Part shown: positions 8,898 to 18,373 of the stretch, in pieces | How the letters are laid out: each line of letters opens with the position of its first letter | Position numbering within the stretch: position 1 is the first letter of the stretch | Origin: an uncultured Desulfobacter sp. | GTDB taxonomy: Bacteria > Desulfobacterota > Desulfobacteria > Desulfobacterales > Desulfobacteraceae | Length of the DNA: 64,000 nucleotides | Assembly (NCBI RefSeq): GCF_963664415.1 | Contig: NZ_OY761440.1 | Location: forward strand, 806,001 to 870,000 | Reading direction: 5' to 3' | Translations under genes and position numbers: made by a program | Notes under the pieces: generated by a model | The model's database searches: none | Told to the model about the DNA's origin: nothing | What the model saw: the letters and a program-made list of their open reading frames with translations, nothing else

Positions 8898-10571
8898 ATG
8901 AGCGGAATCAATGCAAAAGATTTTATCAATGAACTGATATTCTGTATTAACGAAAAAGATACGGTTAAAGCCAAAGCCCTGCTCCAATTTGCATCGGATG
9001 CCAACGTAGATGCCAAGGTGCAGAAAATGGCTCTGGCAGAACTTGAGAAAGGCCCTGAAGAAGTTGTTTTCCCTCTGCTTGAATACCTCACAAAAATAGA
9101 GATCTCAAACACGGAGGTCCAGGAAAGCCTGTATGATTTGATCCTGGACAAAGCATACGGCAACACCAATCTGGTTATAGAATACATTACCAACAACGAA
9201 AAAAAGACCCGGGTACAGTTTATCCGGGCAGCCGGCGATCTGTTTCTTGAAGACACTATCCCGGTTCTGATCCAGGTTGTGCAGGGTGAGACAGATCCAG
9301 AAATCGTTACGCCTGCCATTAATTCACTTGCGGCATTCCGCAAACCCGAACATATTGAAATCTTTTCTTCGTTAACCACACATTCAGACCCCGACATTAT
9401 CCAGTCCGCTATTTTTGCCATTGGTGCGCTGCCAAACCCCCAGGCAGCAGATGCCCTGACAAGCTTTTTATGTGAAGATGGAACCATAAACAAATTAGTT
9501 GTCCAGGCCCTGGCAGAGAAACAGGATCTTTATGATCTTGAAAAAATCACCCATCTTTTATCCTCCCCTGTCACCATTATCAGAGACACGGCCATTGATG
9601 AACTGATCAATATGGGCAAAAAGGCAACACCGCTTCTGACCAAGGCGTTCCAAAATGCCGAAGCCGACTATATGGTACACTTGGTTACCACCCTTGGTTA
9701 CATAGAGGATCAGGCTGCCATTCCCGCCATCATGGACATTATCAATACCCAACCCAAGGATGTCAACATCCGCCAGGCCGCATACGAAGCCATGGAGCGC
9801 ATTCCTTCGCCCCGCACAGCCATCTGTCTGGTCCAGGGTCTCCAGGATCCGGAAGAAGCCGTGCGTATGAGTGCAGCCCGGGCTGTTGACAAAAACCTGT
9901 CAAAACCATTGGTAGCCGGACTGAAAAACATAGTCCGTGACAAATCACCGGAGGCGGTATCAACGGTAAGCGCACTCATAGATACGGATGCAAGCAATAT
10001 TTTCAACTTTCTGATGGATGAAGATTCTTTTAAGGAGCTTGCCGGTAAACATATTGCCGAAAAAGCATCTCCAGCCACCCGCAAAGCCTTCTTAAAAAAT
10101 ATGGCAGCCACGGGTCAGATTGAATTTGCCAAGGAAATTGCAGCCAAAATAACCGGAACAAAGCAGAAAGAAGCGTCGTCATCTATGCAGATCGTTGTTG
10201 TAGATGATTCCAAAATGATGCTTAAGCTCTACCAGAACAAGTTGTCAGTATTAGGACTTGACTGTGAAATCTACCACCGCCCGGAAGAGGCGGTGAAGAG
10301 AATACTGTCCGGAAAACCAGATCTCGTTATTACTGATCTGAATATGCCCAACATCAGTGGTATAGAACTTACCATGGAAGTAAGGCGTAAATTTCCCCGC
10401 GCGGATCTGCCCATTTTAATGATCACCACCCAAAGTGATTTCATAGAAGAAAAAGGTGATGTAAATGTAAATGCGTCCCTTTTAAAAAAATCCGGCATTA
10501 ATAGGATCCTTCACAAACCCTTTAGTGACAATGATTTCAAAGAGGCTGTCTTTAAGCTGCTGCCCACCTAA
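8898..10571 (+). CDS. HEAT-repeat protein with C-terminal receiver domain
   Basis: A 557-residue protein that closes the chemotaxis operon. Residues 1-425 are a string of HEAT/PBS-lyase-type alpha-helical repeats (for example EAVRMSAARAVDK), a scaffold for protein-protein contact. A complete receiver starts at about residue 431 (QIVVVDDSKMM), with phospho-Asp480 in ITDLNMPNISG, a Thr in MITTQS and Lys-Pro in ILHKPFS. The lack of a DNA-binding or enzymatic output suggests it docks on another protein when phosphorylated by CheA, as a large CheY-like effector or a phosphate sink. The role is inferred. The start follows a GGGG-type ribosome site, 12 bp after cheR. Confidence 0.85.
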   Translation: MSGINAKDFINELIFCINEKDTVKAKALLQFASDANVDAKVQKMALAELEKGPEEVVFPLLEYLTKIEISNTEVQESLYDLILDKAYGNTNLVIEYITNNEKKTRVQFIRAAGDLFLEDTIPVLIQVVQGETDPEIVTPAINSLAAFRKPEHIEIFSSLTTHSDPDIIQSAIFAIGALPNPQAADALTSFLCEDGTINKLVVQALAEKQDLYDLEKITHLLSSPVTIIRDTAIDELINMGKKATPLLTKAFQNAEADYMVHLVTTLGYIEDQAAIPAIMDIINTQPKDVNIRQAAYEAMERIPSPRTAICLVQGLQDPEEAVRMSAARAVDKNLSKPLVAGLKNIVRDKSPEAVSTVSALIDTDASNIFNFLMDEDSFKELAGKHIAEKASPATRKAFLKNMAATGQIEFAKEIAAKITGTKQKEASSSMQIVVVDDSKMMLKLYQNKLSVLGLDCEIYHRPEEAVKRILSGKPDLVITDLNMPNISGIELTMEVRRKFPRADLPILMITTQSDFIEEKGDVNVNASLLKKSGINRILHKPFSDNDFKEAVFKLLPT

Positions 10572-10711
10572 TCTTAATAAACCGACATAAAACATTTTGG
10601 TATACCCAACCCAATGGACATGGTATAGTTGTAGGGTTTAATTAATAATAAGCAAAGAAATTTTAGACACGTATATCCCCCGAAGGAACCCTATAAACGG
10701 AAATTTTACCC

Positions 10712-11170
10712 ATGATTAGAAAAGCCCTCATCCATGATGTTGCACCTATACATGCCCTGCTTCAATTTTATGCCGACAAAGGAGAGCTTTTAGGTCGACC
10801 GTTAAGCAACCTCTACGACCATTTACGAGATTTCTGGGTATATGAAGATGAAGATACCGGCATAATAACAGGTTGTGCAGCACTTGCGTTTTGCTGGGAA
10901 GATATTGCCGAAATCCGCTCCGTTGCAGTAAAAGAAGAATACAAAGGCCGGGGGATCGGATCGGCCCTGACGGAACGCTGTATCCAGGAAGCCTTCTATT
11001 TTAAATTAAAAACATTGTTTGCACTGACCTACCGCCCGGATTTTTTCTCCCGTTTTGGATTTGAAATAACTGAAAAAAAGAATCTACCCATGGTTAAAAT
11101 CTGGGCCGGATGCCTGGACTGCGTGAAGTTCCCGGATTGCGACGAAATTGCAATGATCAAAAAGCTATAA
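10712..11170 (+). CDS. argA: GNAT acetyltransferase, probable short-form N-acetylglutamate synthase
   Basis: A 152-residue single GNAT domain with the acetyl-CoA loop YKGRGIGSAL (about 77-86). The C-terminal pattern CLDC, then VKFPDCDEIAM, is characteristic of stand-alone short N-acetylglutamate synthases, which acetylate glutamate at the first step of arginine synthesis and lack the kinase-like regulatory domain of E. coli ArgA. It is transcribed alone and converges on the next gene with only 7 bp between stop codons. GNAT membership is certain; the substrate is inferred from the C-terminal motif. Confidence 0.72.
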   Translation: MIRKALIHDVAPIHALLQFYADKGELLGRPLSNLYDHLRDFWVYEDEDTGIITGCAALAFCWEDIAEIRSVAVKEEYKGRGIGSALTERCIQEAFYFKLKTLFALTYRPDFFSRFGFEITEKKNLPMVKIWAGCLDCVKFPDCDEIAMIKKL

Positions 11171-11177
11171 TTCAGCT

Positions 11178-12233
11178 TCAGGTATAAACCATCTTGTAAG
11201 GAATGGGCGAATACTTTGTTACGGACGGTTTGGGCAGGATATGCTCTTCGGCCACGGTCAGCCAGTTATTATCCGGATTGAGTTCCCGTAGGCGGCCGCC
11301 TTCCGAGGGCAAGGCATGCACCGTGTAATCATACAACACATTGAAAATACAGATATAAAATTTCCCCTGACGCGCCACCACGTAATTATTGGTAAAGGTG
11401 CTTTGGGGAAGATCCTCCTGTAGAGCCAAGGCTTTGACCTGGTCAGCCTCAAGCTTTACCAGAACCGACTTTGACACACCTTTCTCATCAAAGCGCAGCA
11501 GGCTTCGTGATTCACTGGAGGCCACATACACCGTTGTAATTGAGTTGAGCTGCCTAAAATACTGGGCAGCGACTATGGCAGCCGTCCTTCGCCCGCCGGC
11601 CAATACGGGGATCCCATAGTATTCAAATAATTTTTTTTGCATATTTTCAGCGTAACAATCCCCTTTCTCGTACAAATCTTTAGAAATATAACGCAAAAAT
11701 TTGGCAAGATCCTCGGATGCATCGGCAATGGGCCAATCCACCCTGACATGAAAATGGGTCAAGGCGTACTGGGGCTTGCTCCGTTGATTGGGCTGGATTA
11801 AAATGGCATAATCCACGGGCAGCAAGTTTTTTAGTAGAGAGAAGAAACCGTCGGACTCAAAACATTTAATGTTGCGGTTATAATTTTCAAGATCAGGAAA
11901 ATCTTTTAGCGCGAGCAGATTGGTTTTAGTGGTTTTATTGACGTCAAAATACCGGATATACTTTTTGTGAATTTTATCAATATAATCTTCACAAAAAATA
12001 ATCAGAAAAGAATTTTGTGCTTCAAACTCCACAGAAGGGATACGCGCCCTGGGTTTGAGTTCTCTCAACTCCACAAAGGGATAAGGGGTACGGATCTTTA
12101 AAAAATTATTATAGGATCCCACAAGGCAGTAATCCAGGACAAACTGATCCAGTTCATCTCTTAATACCTGGTAATAGGACCGACGCAACCGGTCCTCCCT
12201 GCTCAGTGCATGCCGTAGTTTGCAAAATTTCAC
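11178..12233 (-). CDS. Unknown protein, 351 residues
   Basis: I do not recognise this family. It begins at a GTG with AAGAGG directly upstream, 25 bp after the pgk stop, so it is probably co-transcribed with pgk. The sequence is soluble-looking, with no signal peptide or membrane helix, and is basic near the N-terminus (KLRHALSREDRLRRSYYQVLRDEL). A possible nucleotide- or ligand-binding loop, IPVLAGGRRTAAIVA, lies near 205-220. The coding character is convincing: long, uninterrupted and with normal codon use. Confidence 0.72.
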   Translation of the reverse strand: MKFCKLRHALSREDRLRRSYYQVLRDELDQFVLDYCLVGSYNNFLKIRTPYPFVELRELKPRARIPSVEFEAQNSFLIIFCEDYIDKIHKKYIRYFDVNKTTKTNLLALKDFPDLENYNRNIKCFESDGFFSLLKNLLPVDYAILIQPNQRSKPQYALTHFHVRVDWPIADASEDLAKFLRYISKDLYEKGDCYAENMQKKLFEYYGIPVLAGGRRTAAIVAAQYFRQLNSITTVYVASSESRSLLRFDEKGVSKSVLVKLEADQVKALALQEDLPQSTFTNNYVVARQGKFYICIFNVLYDYTVHALPSEGGRLRELNPDNNWLTVAEEHILPKPSVTKYSPIPYKMVYT

Positions 12234-12258
12234 CTCTTATTAATCCTTTCAGATTTTA

Positions 12259-13434
12259 CTATTCCAAAGCAGCCACGCCCGGCAGCACTTTGCCTTCCAT
12301 CATGTGCAGAAAAGCCCCGCCCCCTGTCGAAAGATAGCTTACTTTTTCGGTAATTCCGCATTGCTTGGCGGCAAGGCCCGTATCACCACCGCCCACAACG
12401 GAAAAGGCGGCAGAGGCGGCAATGGCATCTGCGACTATCTGGGTGCCTGCAGCAAACCGCTCCATTTCAAACACCCCCATGGGGCCGTTCCACACAATGG
12501 TACCGGCATCGGCGATAGCCTTGGCAAAGCCGTTGGCGCTCTCGGGTCCAATATCCAACGCCATCCAGCCATCCGGAATCTCATCTAAAGAAACAATACG
12601 CGATTGGGCATTCTTGGCAAACTGTTCCGCGACAACCAGATCTACAGGTAAAAGAAGTTCAATGCCCTTTTCCCTTGCCTGGGCCATGATATTTGAAGCT
12701 GTCGGAATCAAATCCGGTTCAATCATGGACCCCTTGGTATCCACGCCATTTGCCGCAAGGAAAGTATTGGCCATGGCACCACCGATAATCATGCAGTCCA
12801 CGAACTTGAGCATATTTTCAAGGGCAGCCAGTTTACTGGAGACTTTTGCCCCGCCAATCACGACAGTCAGGGGCTTTTTAGGATGTTCCACAGAATCGCA
12901 GTATGAACGGACTTCTTTTTCAAGCAGAAAACCCGCCACAGACGATTTGGCATACATGGTGATGCCGGTGACAGATGCCTGGTCCCGATGGGAAACGGCA
13001 AAGGCATTGTTCACATATACATCGCAAAGGTCGGCAAGCGCCTTTGCAAATCCGGGATCGTTTTTCTTTTCCTCTTCGTGGAATCTTAAATTTTCAAGCA
13101 TGAGGATCTGGCCGGGCTCAAGGGCTTGGACCTTTTGTTTCACCGCATCACCAATACAATCATCGGCAAATTCCACGGGCATCTTTAGGAGTTCCGACAA
13201 TCTGAGGGCTGCAGGCTTAAGGCTGAATTTTTCATCCCGGCCTCCTTTAGGGCGTCCCAGATGGGAAGCGAGAACCAGTTTTGCTTTTTTTTCAATTAAA
13301 TAGGAAATCAGGTCCAAAGTTGCCCTGATCCGGTTGTCATCAGTAATATTACCATGGTCATCCATAGGCAGATTGTAGTCCACCCGGATAAAAAGGGTTT
13401 TACCACTTACATCTATGTCTCGAACCGATTTCAT
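12259..13434 (-). CDS. pgk: Phosphoglycerate kinase
   Basis: Glycolytic and gluconeogenic enzyme interconverting 1,3-bisphosphoglycerate plus ADP with 3-phosphoglycerate plus ATP. At 391 residues it has the normal length. Visible motifs: N-terminal FIRVDYNLP, SHLGRPKGG (substrate-binding basic patch), LLEKEVR, VVIGGAKVSSK, WNGPMGVFE and the C-terminal nucleotide loop VGGGDTG. The start follows a strong GGAGGGGG ribosome site. It heads a small unit with the unknown gene downstream. Confidence 0.97.
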   Translation of the reverse strand: MKSVRDIDVSGKTLFIRVDYNLPMDDHGNITDDNRIRATLDLISYLIEKKAKLVLASHLGRPKGGRDEKFSLKPAALRLSELLKMPVEFADDCIGDAVKQKVQALEPGQILMLENLRFHEEEKKNDPGFAKALADLCDVYVNNAFAVSHRDQASVTGITMYAKSSVAGFLLEKEVRSYCDSVEHPKKPLTVVIGGAKVSSKLAALENMLKFVDCMIIGGAMANTFLAANGVDTKGSMIEPDLIPTASNIMAQAREKGIELLLPVDLVVAEQFAKNAQSRIVSLDEIPDGWMALDIGPESANGFAKAIADAGTIVWNGPMGVFEMERFAAGTQIVADAIAASAAFSVVGGGDTGLAAKQCGITEKVSYLSTGGGAFLHMMEGKVLPGVAALE

Positions 13435-13535
13435 ACCCCCTCCTAATCAATGATATTTGAACGTAAAGCCATCCATAGGCACCACCTCTTGTATATAGGC
13501 GACAGAGCCTTCAAACACAAAGCAGCTGTTAAGCA

Positions 13536-13808
13536 CTATTTTTTCATTTTCAAACCACGCCGATGCGCCTGTTTTTTCCTGGACCAGCGTTCAAAAAAAG
13601 TGATGGTACCGGCTTTGGAGGAACGTTCAATAACCTCTTCTTCAAGCTGAATCCCATTTTTTGTGCTCAATGCATGTTGAAGACACTTTGTTTTCACCGG
13701 ACAATGATAAAAGCATTCTTCCGGGGTTTCCCGCAACCCCTTGGGTCCCATGGGAAAAACTTTTTCAAGATCCCCAAAGCAGTCGGGAAGGTCGTCTTGA
13801 TTCGTCAT
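13536..13808 (-). CDS. Small four-cysteine protein coupled to radC
   Basis: A 90-residue protein with Cys10, Cys32, Cys36 and Cys42 (C-x21-C-x3-C-x5-C) and a basic C-terminal half (FERWSRKKQAHRRGLKMKK). The cysteines could hold zinc or an iron-sulfur cluster. Its ATG overlaps the radC stop as ATGA, so translation is coupled. I recall similar short proteins in related sulfate reducers but no assigned function. The cysteine spacing and tight coupling argue for a real gene. Confidence 0.7.
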   Translation of the reverse strand: MTNQDDLPDCFGDLEKVFPMGPKGLRETPEECFYHCPVKTKCLQHALSTKNGIQLEEEVIERSSKAGTITFFERWSRKKQAHRRGLKMKK

Positions 13809-14524
13809 TTAATCTGCTCAAACTCCTTTTGAAACTGCGCCATTTCCCCCTGCTCGGCAAAACTGTAATACCCCTGACTGCCTGTGACAAGATGATCGTG
13901 GATATGAATGCCGGCAAATGCCAGGGCAATAAACAAGGTCCGGGTAATACGAATATCCTGGGCTGAGGGCGTTATGTCCCCGGAAGGGTGATTATGCGCC
14001 AGAACCACTGACGCGGCATTGTTTGCTATACTTCGTGCAATCACTTCCCTTGGATAGACTGCCGAGGCTGACAGGGTGCCGGTAAACAGAACCTCCGATG
14101 CCATGACCCTGTTTTTGGCATCCAGAAATATCCCTAAAAAATGTTCTTTGGTCTTGTAGGCAATGGTCTGGTTTAAAAATGCCATCAGGCTTTCAGGGTT
14201 GCTGACCACGTCCATCTTAAGTATCCGGGTTTCAAGATAGCGGTCTGCCACCGCCTTGATCAGATGTATCCCAAAGCTGTTGGCAGGCCCCACCCCTTTA
14301 ACACGGCAAAGGGCCCGGGTATCCGCCTCCAGAACCCGAGGCAGGGTTTTAAACTCCGCTAAAAGATCTTTGGCCGCCTGCTTGGTATCCTTTCGCGGGG
14401 TATTCAGGGTCAAAAGCAATTCCAGGACCTCATAGTCATGGAATCCCGACAGGCCGGCCTGAAGGAATCGTTCCCTCAGGCGCTGCCGGTGTCCGGCACC
14501 CTTATTCGTCGTCTCCCTGTTCAT
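13805..14524 (-). CDS. radC: RadC/UPF0758 family JAMM-domain protein
   Basis: A 239-residue protein with an N-terminal helix-hairpin-helix-like region (about 15-85, CRVKGVGPANSFGIHLIKA) and a C-terminal JAMM metalloprotease-like fold with HNHPSGDITPSAQD (zinc ligands His-x-His and Asp). The name reflects an old DNA-repair assignment since disputed; the biochemical role is not settled. The start lies inside the 3' end of gyrA (23-bp overlap), and the stop overlaps the next gene, so gyrA, radC and the four-cysteine gene probably share a transcript. Confidence 0.92.
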   Translation of the reverse strand: MNRETTNKGAGHRQRLRERFLQAGLSGFHDYEVLELLLTLNTPRKDTKQAAKDLLAEFKTLPRVLEADTRALCRVKGVGPANSFGIHLIKAVADRYLETRILKMDVVSNPESLMAFLNQTIAYKTKEHFLGIFLDAKNRVMASEVLFTGTLSASAVYPREVIARSIANNAASVVLAHNHPSGDITPSAQDIRITRTLFIALAFAGIHIHDHLVTGSQGYYSFAEQGEMAQFQKEFEQIK

Positions 14525-17030
14525 CTATCGGGTCATCCGTATCAAGGTCTTTTGGATCATCTAAGATGTCGGCATCATCATCCGGGGAAATACACGTATC
14601 ATCATCAGAATCGCCATCCTCTTTGGGCAGTCGGGCAATGCCGATGAGCTTCTCTCCCTGGGCCAGGTTGATGAGTTTGACCCCCTGGGTATTTCGGGAG
14701 ATCACATTGATTCCGCAGATATCAGTACGGATCAGTTTGCCCTTATCCGTAATCATCATCAACTCATCACTGTCACCCACCAGGGCAAGGGCCATCATTT
14801 TACCGTTACGCTGGGAGGTTTTAATGGAAAAAACGCCTTTACCGCCCCGGGCCTGGGTTCTATACTCTTCAATGTTTGAACGCTTTCCGTAACCGTTTTC
14901 GGTAACCGTTAAAAGAGTGTCTTCATCGCCAAGCACCTCCATGCCCACCATCCGGGCCCCCTCGTCTATACGCATGCCCCGAACGCCCATGGAGCCTCGG
15001 CCCACATCACGGACATCGGCTTCATTAAACCGAATAACCTTGCCACCCTCTGACCCCAAAAAGATCTCCTGGGAGCCATCGGTGATGCGAGCGGAAATGA
15101 GTTCGTCCCCTTCGGCCAGCTTCACACCGATGAGCCCCCCTGCCCTGGGGCGTGAATAGGCCATCAGCTCGGTCTTTTTCACCCGGCCGTTTTTGGTGGC
15201 CATAACCACGTAACGATTCTCCGTGAACTCATCCACGGTGAGCACGGTGGCTAGTTTTTCGCCTTCGTCAAAATTAAGCAGGTTCACAATGGCTTTGCCA
15301 AGGGATGAACGACCGGCCATAGGCAGTTCATAGACCTTGGCCTGGTAAACTTTGCCAAAATTGGTAATAAAAAGGAAAGTGGCGTGGGTGGAGGCCACAA
15401 ACAGATGTTCAACAAAATCATCAGATTTGGTGCCCATGGCGGTTTTGCCTTTGCCGCCCCGGTGCTGGCTTGCATAAAGGGTTATGGGATTACGCTTGAT
15501 GTATCCACTGCGGGTCACTGTGACCACCATATCCTCTTCGGCAATCAGATCTTCAATGGAAATTTCCGCCGTACTCTCCACGATACGGGTGCGCCGCCCA
15601 TCCCCGAACTCATCATTAAGTTCGGTCAATTCATCTTTAATCAGTCCACGGACCACGGTTTCTGATCCAAGGATCTCCTTGAACCAGGCAATATCCTTGA
15701 GCAGGCCCTGGTATTCGGTTTCAATCTTTTCCCGTTCCAGTCCGGTAAGCCGCTGCAATCGCATTTCCAGGATGGCCTGGGCCTGAATTTCGGTCAAATC
15801 AAACCGGTTTATCAAACCGTTCCTGGCCTCTTCCGGTGATCCGGAGGCCCGGATCAGGGCAACGACTTCATCCAAATTATCCAGGGCGATTTTTAAGCCT
15901 TCCAGAATATGGGCCCGCTCTTCAGCTTTACGCAGATCGTATCGGGTACGCCGGATAATGACATTGGTCCTGTGGGAAATAAAGTGGTTGAGTATTTCCT
16001 TAAGGGAAAGCAGCTCCGGTCGGTTATTGACCACTGCCAGAAAGATGATGCCAAAACTGGTCTGCATATTGGTGTGCTTGTAAAGCTGATTGATGATCAC
16101 TTCAGCAATCTGGTCGCGTTTAAGCCCAATAGCCATGCGCATGCCCTGGCGGTCGGATTCATCCCGAACATAGGAGACGCCGGTAATCACTTTGTCCCTG
16201 ACCAGCTCGGCAATCTTTTCCACCACCTTGGCCTTGTTTACCTGGTAGGGCAACTCCGTGACCACGATGGTTTCCTGACCGTTTTTCTTATTTTCCTCCA
16301 CCTCGACTTTGGCCCGAAGTGTGATAATACCCCGACCGGTGTCATAGGCTTCAAAAATACCCTTGGTGCCGTAAATATGCCCATAGGTGGGAAAATCAGG
16401 CCCGGGAATGTGAGCCATCAACGCTCGTGTGTCCATATCCGGATTATCAATGAGCGCCTTTAACCCCGCAATGACTTCACAGATGTTGTGAGGCGGTACA
16501 TTTGTGGTCATGCCCACGGCAATGCCCGAAGATCCGTTTACCAGCAATGCCGGAAATTTAGTGGGCAGTACCGCAGGCTCTTCCAGGGTTTCATCATAGT
16601 TAGGAATGAACTCTACGGTCTCTTTTTCAAGATCGGCCAGCATCTGGTGGGATAGCTTGCGCATACGAATTTCCGTATAACGCATAGCAGCCGGGGAATC
16701 ACCATCCACGGAACCGAAATTGCCCTGGCCGTCCACCAGAGTATAACGCAGGGAGAAGTCCTGGGCCATGCGGACAATGGTATCATACACAGCAGAATCC
16801 CCATGCGGGTGATACTTACCAATGACATCACCCACAATACGGGCAGATTTTTTATAGGGTTTATTCCAGTCATTGTGAAGCTGCTGCATGGCATATAGCA
16901 CACGCCGGTGGACCGGTTTCAATCCGTCCCGGACATCGGGCAGTGCCCGCCCGATAATGACACTCATGGCATACTCGAGATAGGACTGCCTCATCTCTTT
17001 CTCAATACTGGTACTTTGGTCTTGAATCAT
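14502..17030 (-). CDS. gyrA: DNA gyrase subunit A
   Basis: Cleavage-religation subunit of gyrase, which introduces negative supercoils. The N-terminal domain keeps the quinolone-region residues as Ser79 and Asp83 (HPHGDSAVYD) and the catalytic Tyr118 (AAMRYTEIRM). The C-terminal half contains the beta-pinwheel repeats, including a GyrA-box-like QHRGGKGK. The protein ends in a very acidic tail rich in Asp (about residues 815-842), as in many gyrases. 842 residues is normal. Ser79/Asp83 match the usual sensitive state by alignment to E. coli Ser83/Asp87. Confidence 0.97.
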   Translation of the reverse strand: MIQDQSTSIEKEMRQSYLEYAMSVIIGRALPDVRDGLKPVHRRVLYAMQQLHNDWNKPYKKSARIVGDVIGKYHPHGDSAVYDTIVRMAQDFSLRYTLVDGQGNFGSVDGDSPAAMRYTEIRMRKLSHQMLADLEKETVEFIPNYDETLEEPAVLPTKFPALLVNGSSGIAVGMTTNVPPHNICEVIAGLKALIDNPDMDTRALMAHIPGPDFPTYGHIYGTKGIFEAYDTGRGIITLRAKVEVEENKKNGQETIVVTELPYQVNKAKVVEKIAELVRDKVITGVSYVRDESDRQGMRMAIGLKRDQIAEVIINQLYKHTNMQTSFGIIFLAVVNNRPELLSLKEILNHFISHRTNVIIRRTRYDLRKAEERAHILEGLKIALDNLDEVVALIRASGSPEEARNGLINRFDLTEIQAQAILEMRLQRLTGLEREKIETEYQGLLKDIAWFKEILGSETVVRGLIKDELTELNDEFGDGRRTRIVESTAEISIEDLIAEEDMVVTVTRSGYIKRNPITLYASQHRGGKGKTAMGTKSDDFVEHLFVASTHATFLFITNFGKVYQAKVYELPMAGRSSLGKAIVNLLNFDEGEKLATVLTVDEFTENRYVVMATKNGRVKKTELMAYSRPRAGGLIGVKLAEGDELISARITDGSQEIFLGSEGGKVIRFNEADVRDVGRGSMGVRGMRIDEGARMVGMEVLGDEDTLLTVTENGYGKRSNIEEYRTQARGGKGVFSIKTSQRNGKMMALALVGDSDELMMITDKGKLIRTDICGINVISRNTQGVKLINLAQGEKLIGIARLPKEDGDSDDDTCISPDDDADILDDPKDLDTDDPIDEQGDDE

Positions 17031-17131
17031 CCTAAATTAACTGCTCCCGATTAAATTGCTTATGAAAAATCCCTTCAAGCCGCTTTCAGATCTTGTGTCA
17101 TGGCGTGTCAAGGGGAAAAACCCCGGTGAAA

Positions 17132-18238
17132 TTATTGGTCAGGCCATGAATCCAGCATCCCTTTGCCCGGTTCCACCATGGACTGAAATGTGGAAAAATA
17201 GATATCGGAAAGGGTTAAAAACAATGTAGCGATTAACGGCCCGTAAATTATACCTAAAATTCCATATACTTTCAAACCGCCAATGATAGCAAAGAAGACA
17301 ACAAGCGGATGCATAGACACCCTGTCTCCCACCAGCTTGGGTTTGAAAATGTACTCAATACCCCATGACAACACCCCATAAAATACAACAATAAAAAAAC
17401 CTTTACCCAGACTGCCTTTCAAAAGAAAAACCAAAGCCGTAGGCAGCATGATCACACCGATGCCGACAATGGGCAAAAATGCCAGAAACCCCATGATCAC
17501 CCCCCATAAAAAGGGAGAGTTCAGTCCAAGAAACCAGAAGAGGCCACCGCCGGCCACCCCCTGGATCAATCCCCCCAATCCGTTGCCGATGAGTACAGCC
17601 CCGGCCATATCGTTGAACTTTTCGAAAAGCTGACGGTCATGCTCGTCTTTGAGCGGAGACAAATCGTACATGTACTGCATGAACCGTTCGCCATCCATGA
17701 ACATGTAGAAAACCACAATGAGCATCAGGCAAAAGTAAAACACCAGGTTCAGCAGATTGGAGGTTAAAAACTTGGCCTGCTGAAACAGGGAAAAGCCTAA
17801 ATTCTTTCCAACTTCGGTTAAAGGGTCAATCAACTCACGCCAGGAGATCTGGGTGTGAATATTTGCCCTGATTAAAAATTCGTTGATCCGCTCAAGGGCC
17901 CGGGTGCTTTCCAAAAAATGGATAAGATTGTTGGAAAAGACCGCATCCTTTGCCATATTGTAAAGCCCTAAAGCTTCCCTGGACAGGATACCCACAAAAA
18001 AGACAACCGGAATAAAGACAATGAAAAAAACAGCCAGGCAAGTGAGAACAGAAGCAACCCGTACAGGGATGTATCTATCCAATGCTTTAAACACAGGCCT
18101 GAAAATACCCGCAATGACAACACCAAGAATCAGACTGGCAAAAAACGGGGCAATCACTTTCCCCACAAGAAAAATGGATATACAAAACAGCGTCAGAAAA
18201 AAAAAGAACACTGCGCGATGAAAAATATTTTGCTCCAA
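17132..18238 (-). CDS. AI-2E family (PerM/YdiK-like) membrane permease
   Basis: A 368-residue inner-membrane protein with about seven to eight hydrophobic helices, two near the N-terminus (FFFLTLFCISIFLVG and onward) and a cluster from about 150 to the end. The pattern GLNSPFLWGVIMGFLAFLPIVG followed by ILGIIYGPLIA is typical of the AI-2E transporter family. Members have been proposed to export autoinducer-2 or to act as Na+/H+ antiporters, so a substrate cannot be named. It lies 100 bp downstream of the gyrA start on the same strand. Confidence 0.9.
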   Translation of the reverse strand: MEQNIFHRAVFFFFLTLFCISIFLVGKVIAPFFASLILGVVIAGIFRPVFKALDRYIPVRVASVLTCLAVFFIVFIPVVFFVGILSREALGLYNMAKDAVFSNNLIHFLESTRALERINEFLIRANIHTQISWRELIDPLTEVGKNLGFSLFQQAKFLTSNLLNLVFYFCLMLIVVFYMFMDGERFMQYMYDLSPLKDEHDRQLFEKFNDMAGAVLIGNGLGGLIQGVAGGGLFWFLGLNSPFLWGVIMGFLAFLPIVGIGVIMLPTALVFLLKGSLGKGFFIVVFYGVLSWGIEYIFKPKLVGDRVSMHPLVVFFAIIGGLKVYGILGIIYGPLIATLFLTLSDIYFSTFQSMVEPGKGMLDSWPDQ

Positions 18239-18300
18239 ATATACCTGCCTGGTGATCGAAAACCCAATTAATGGTTAAAAGGAAAGAGATTAAATAACGA

Positions 18301-18350
18301 GGTAAAGCCGCATCATGCAGAAGGTTTTCCTGCACAGGTGCGGCTTTGCC
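18301..18350. terminator. Strong two-stage hairpin between the small membrane gene and the AI-2E permease
   Basis: The outer arms GGTAAAGCCGCA (18301-18312) and TGCGGCTTTGCC (18339-18350) enclose inner arms TGCAG (18316-18320) and CTGCA (18330-18334). It follows the stop of the 51-residue gene on the minus strand. No long T tract follows, so it may slow or process the transcript and need not end it. Confidence 0.55.
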
Positions 18351-18373
18351 TTTGATGTACGAAATGCCCGGCG

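Noticed and set aside
15909..16463. 184-codon frame antisense to gyrA
   Set aside because: It lies wholly within a highly conserved gene with no separate support.
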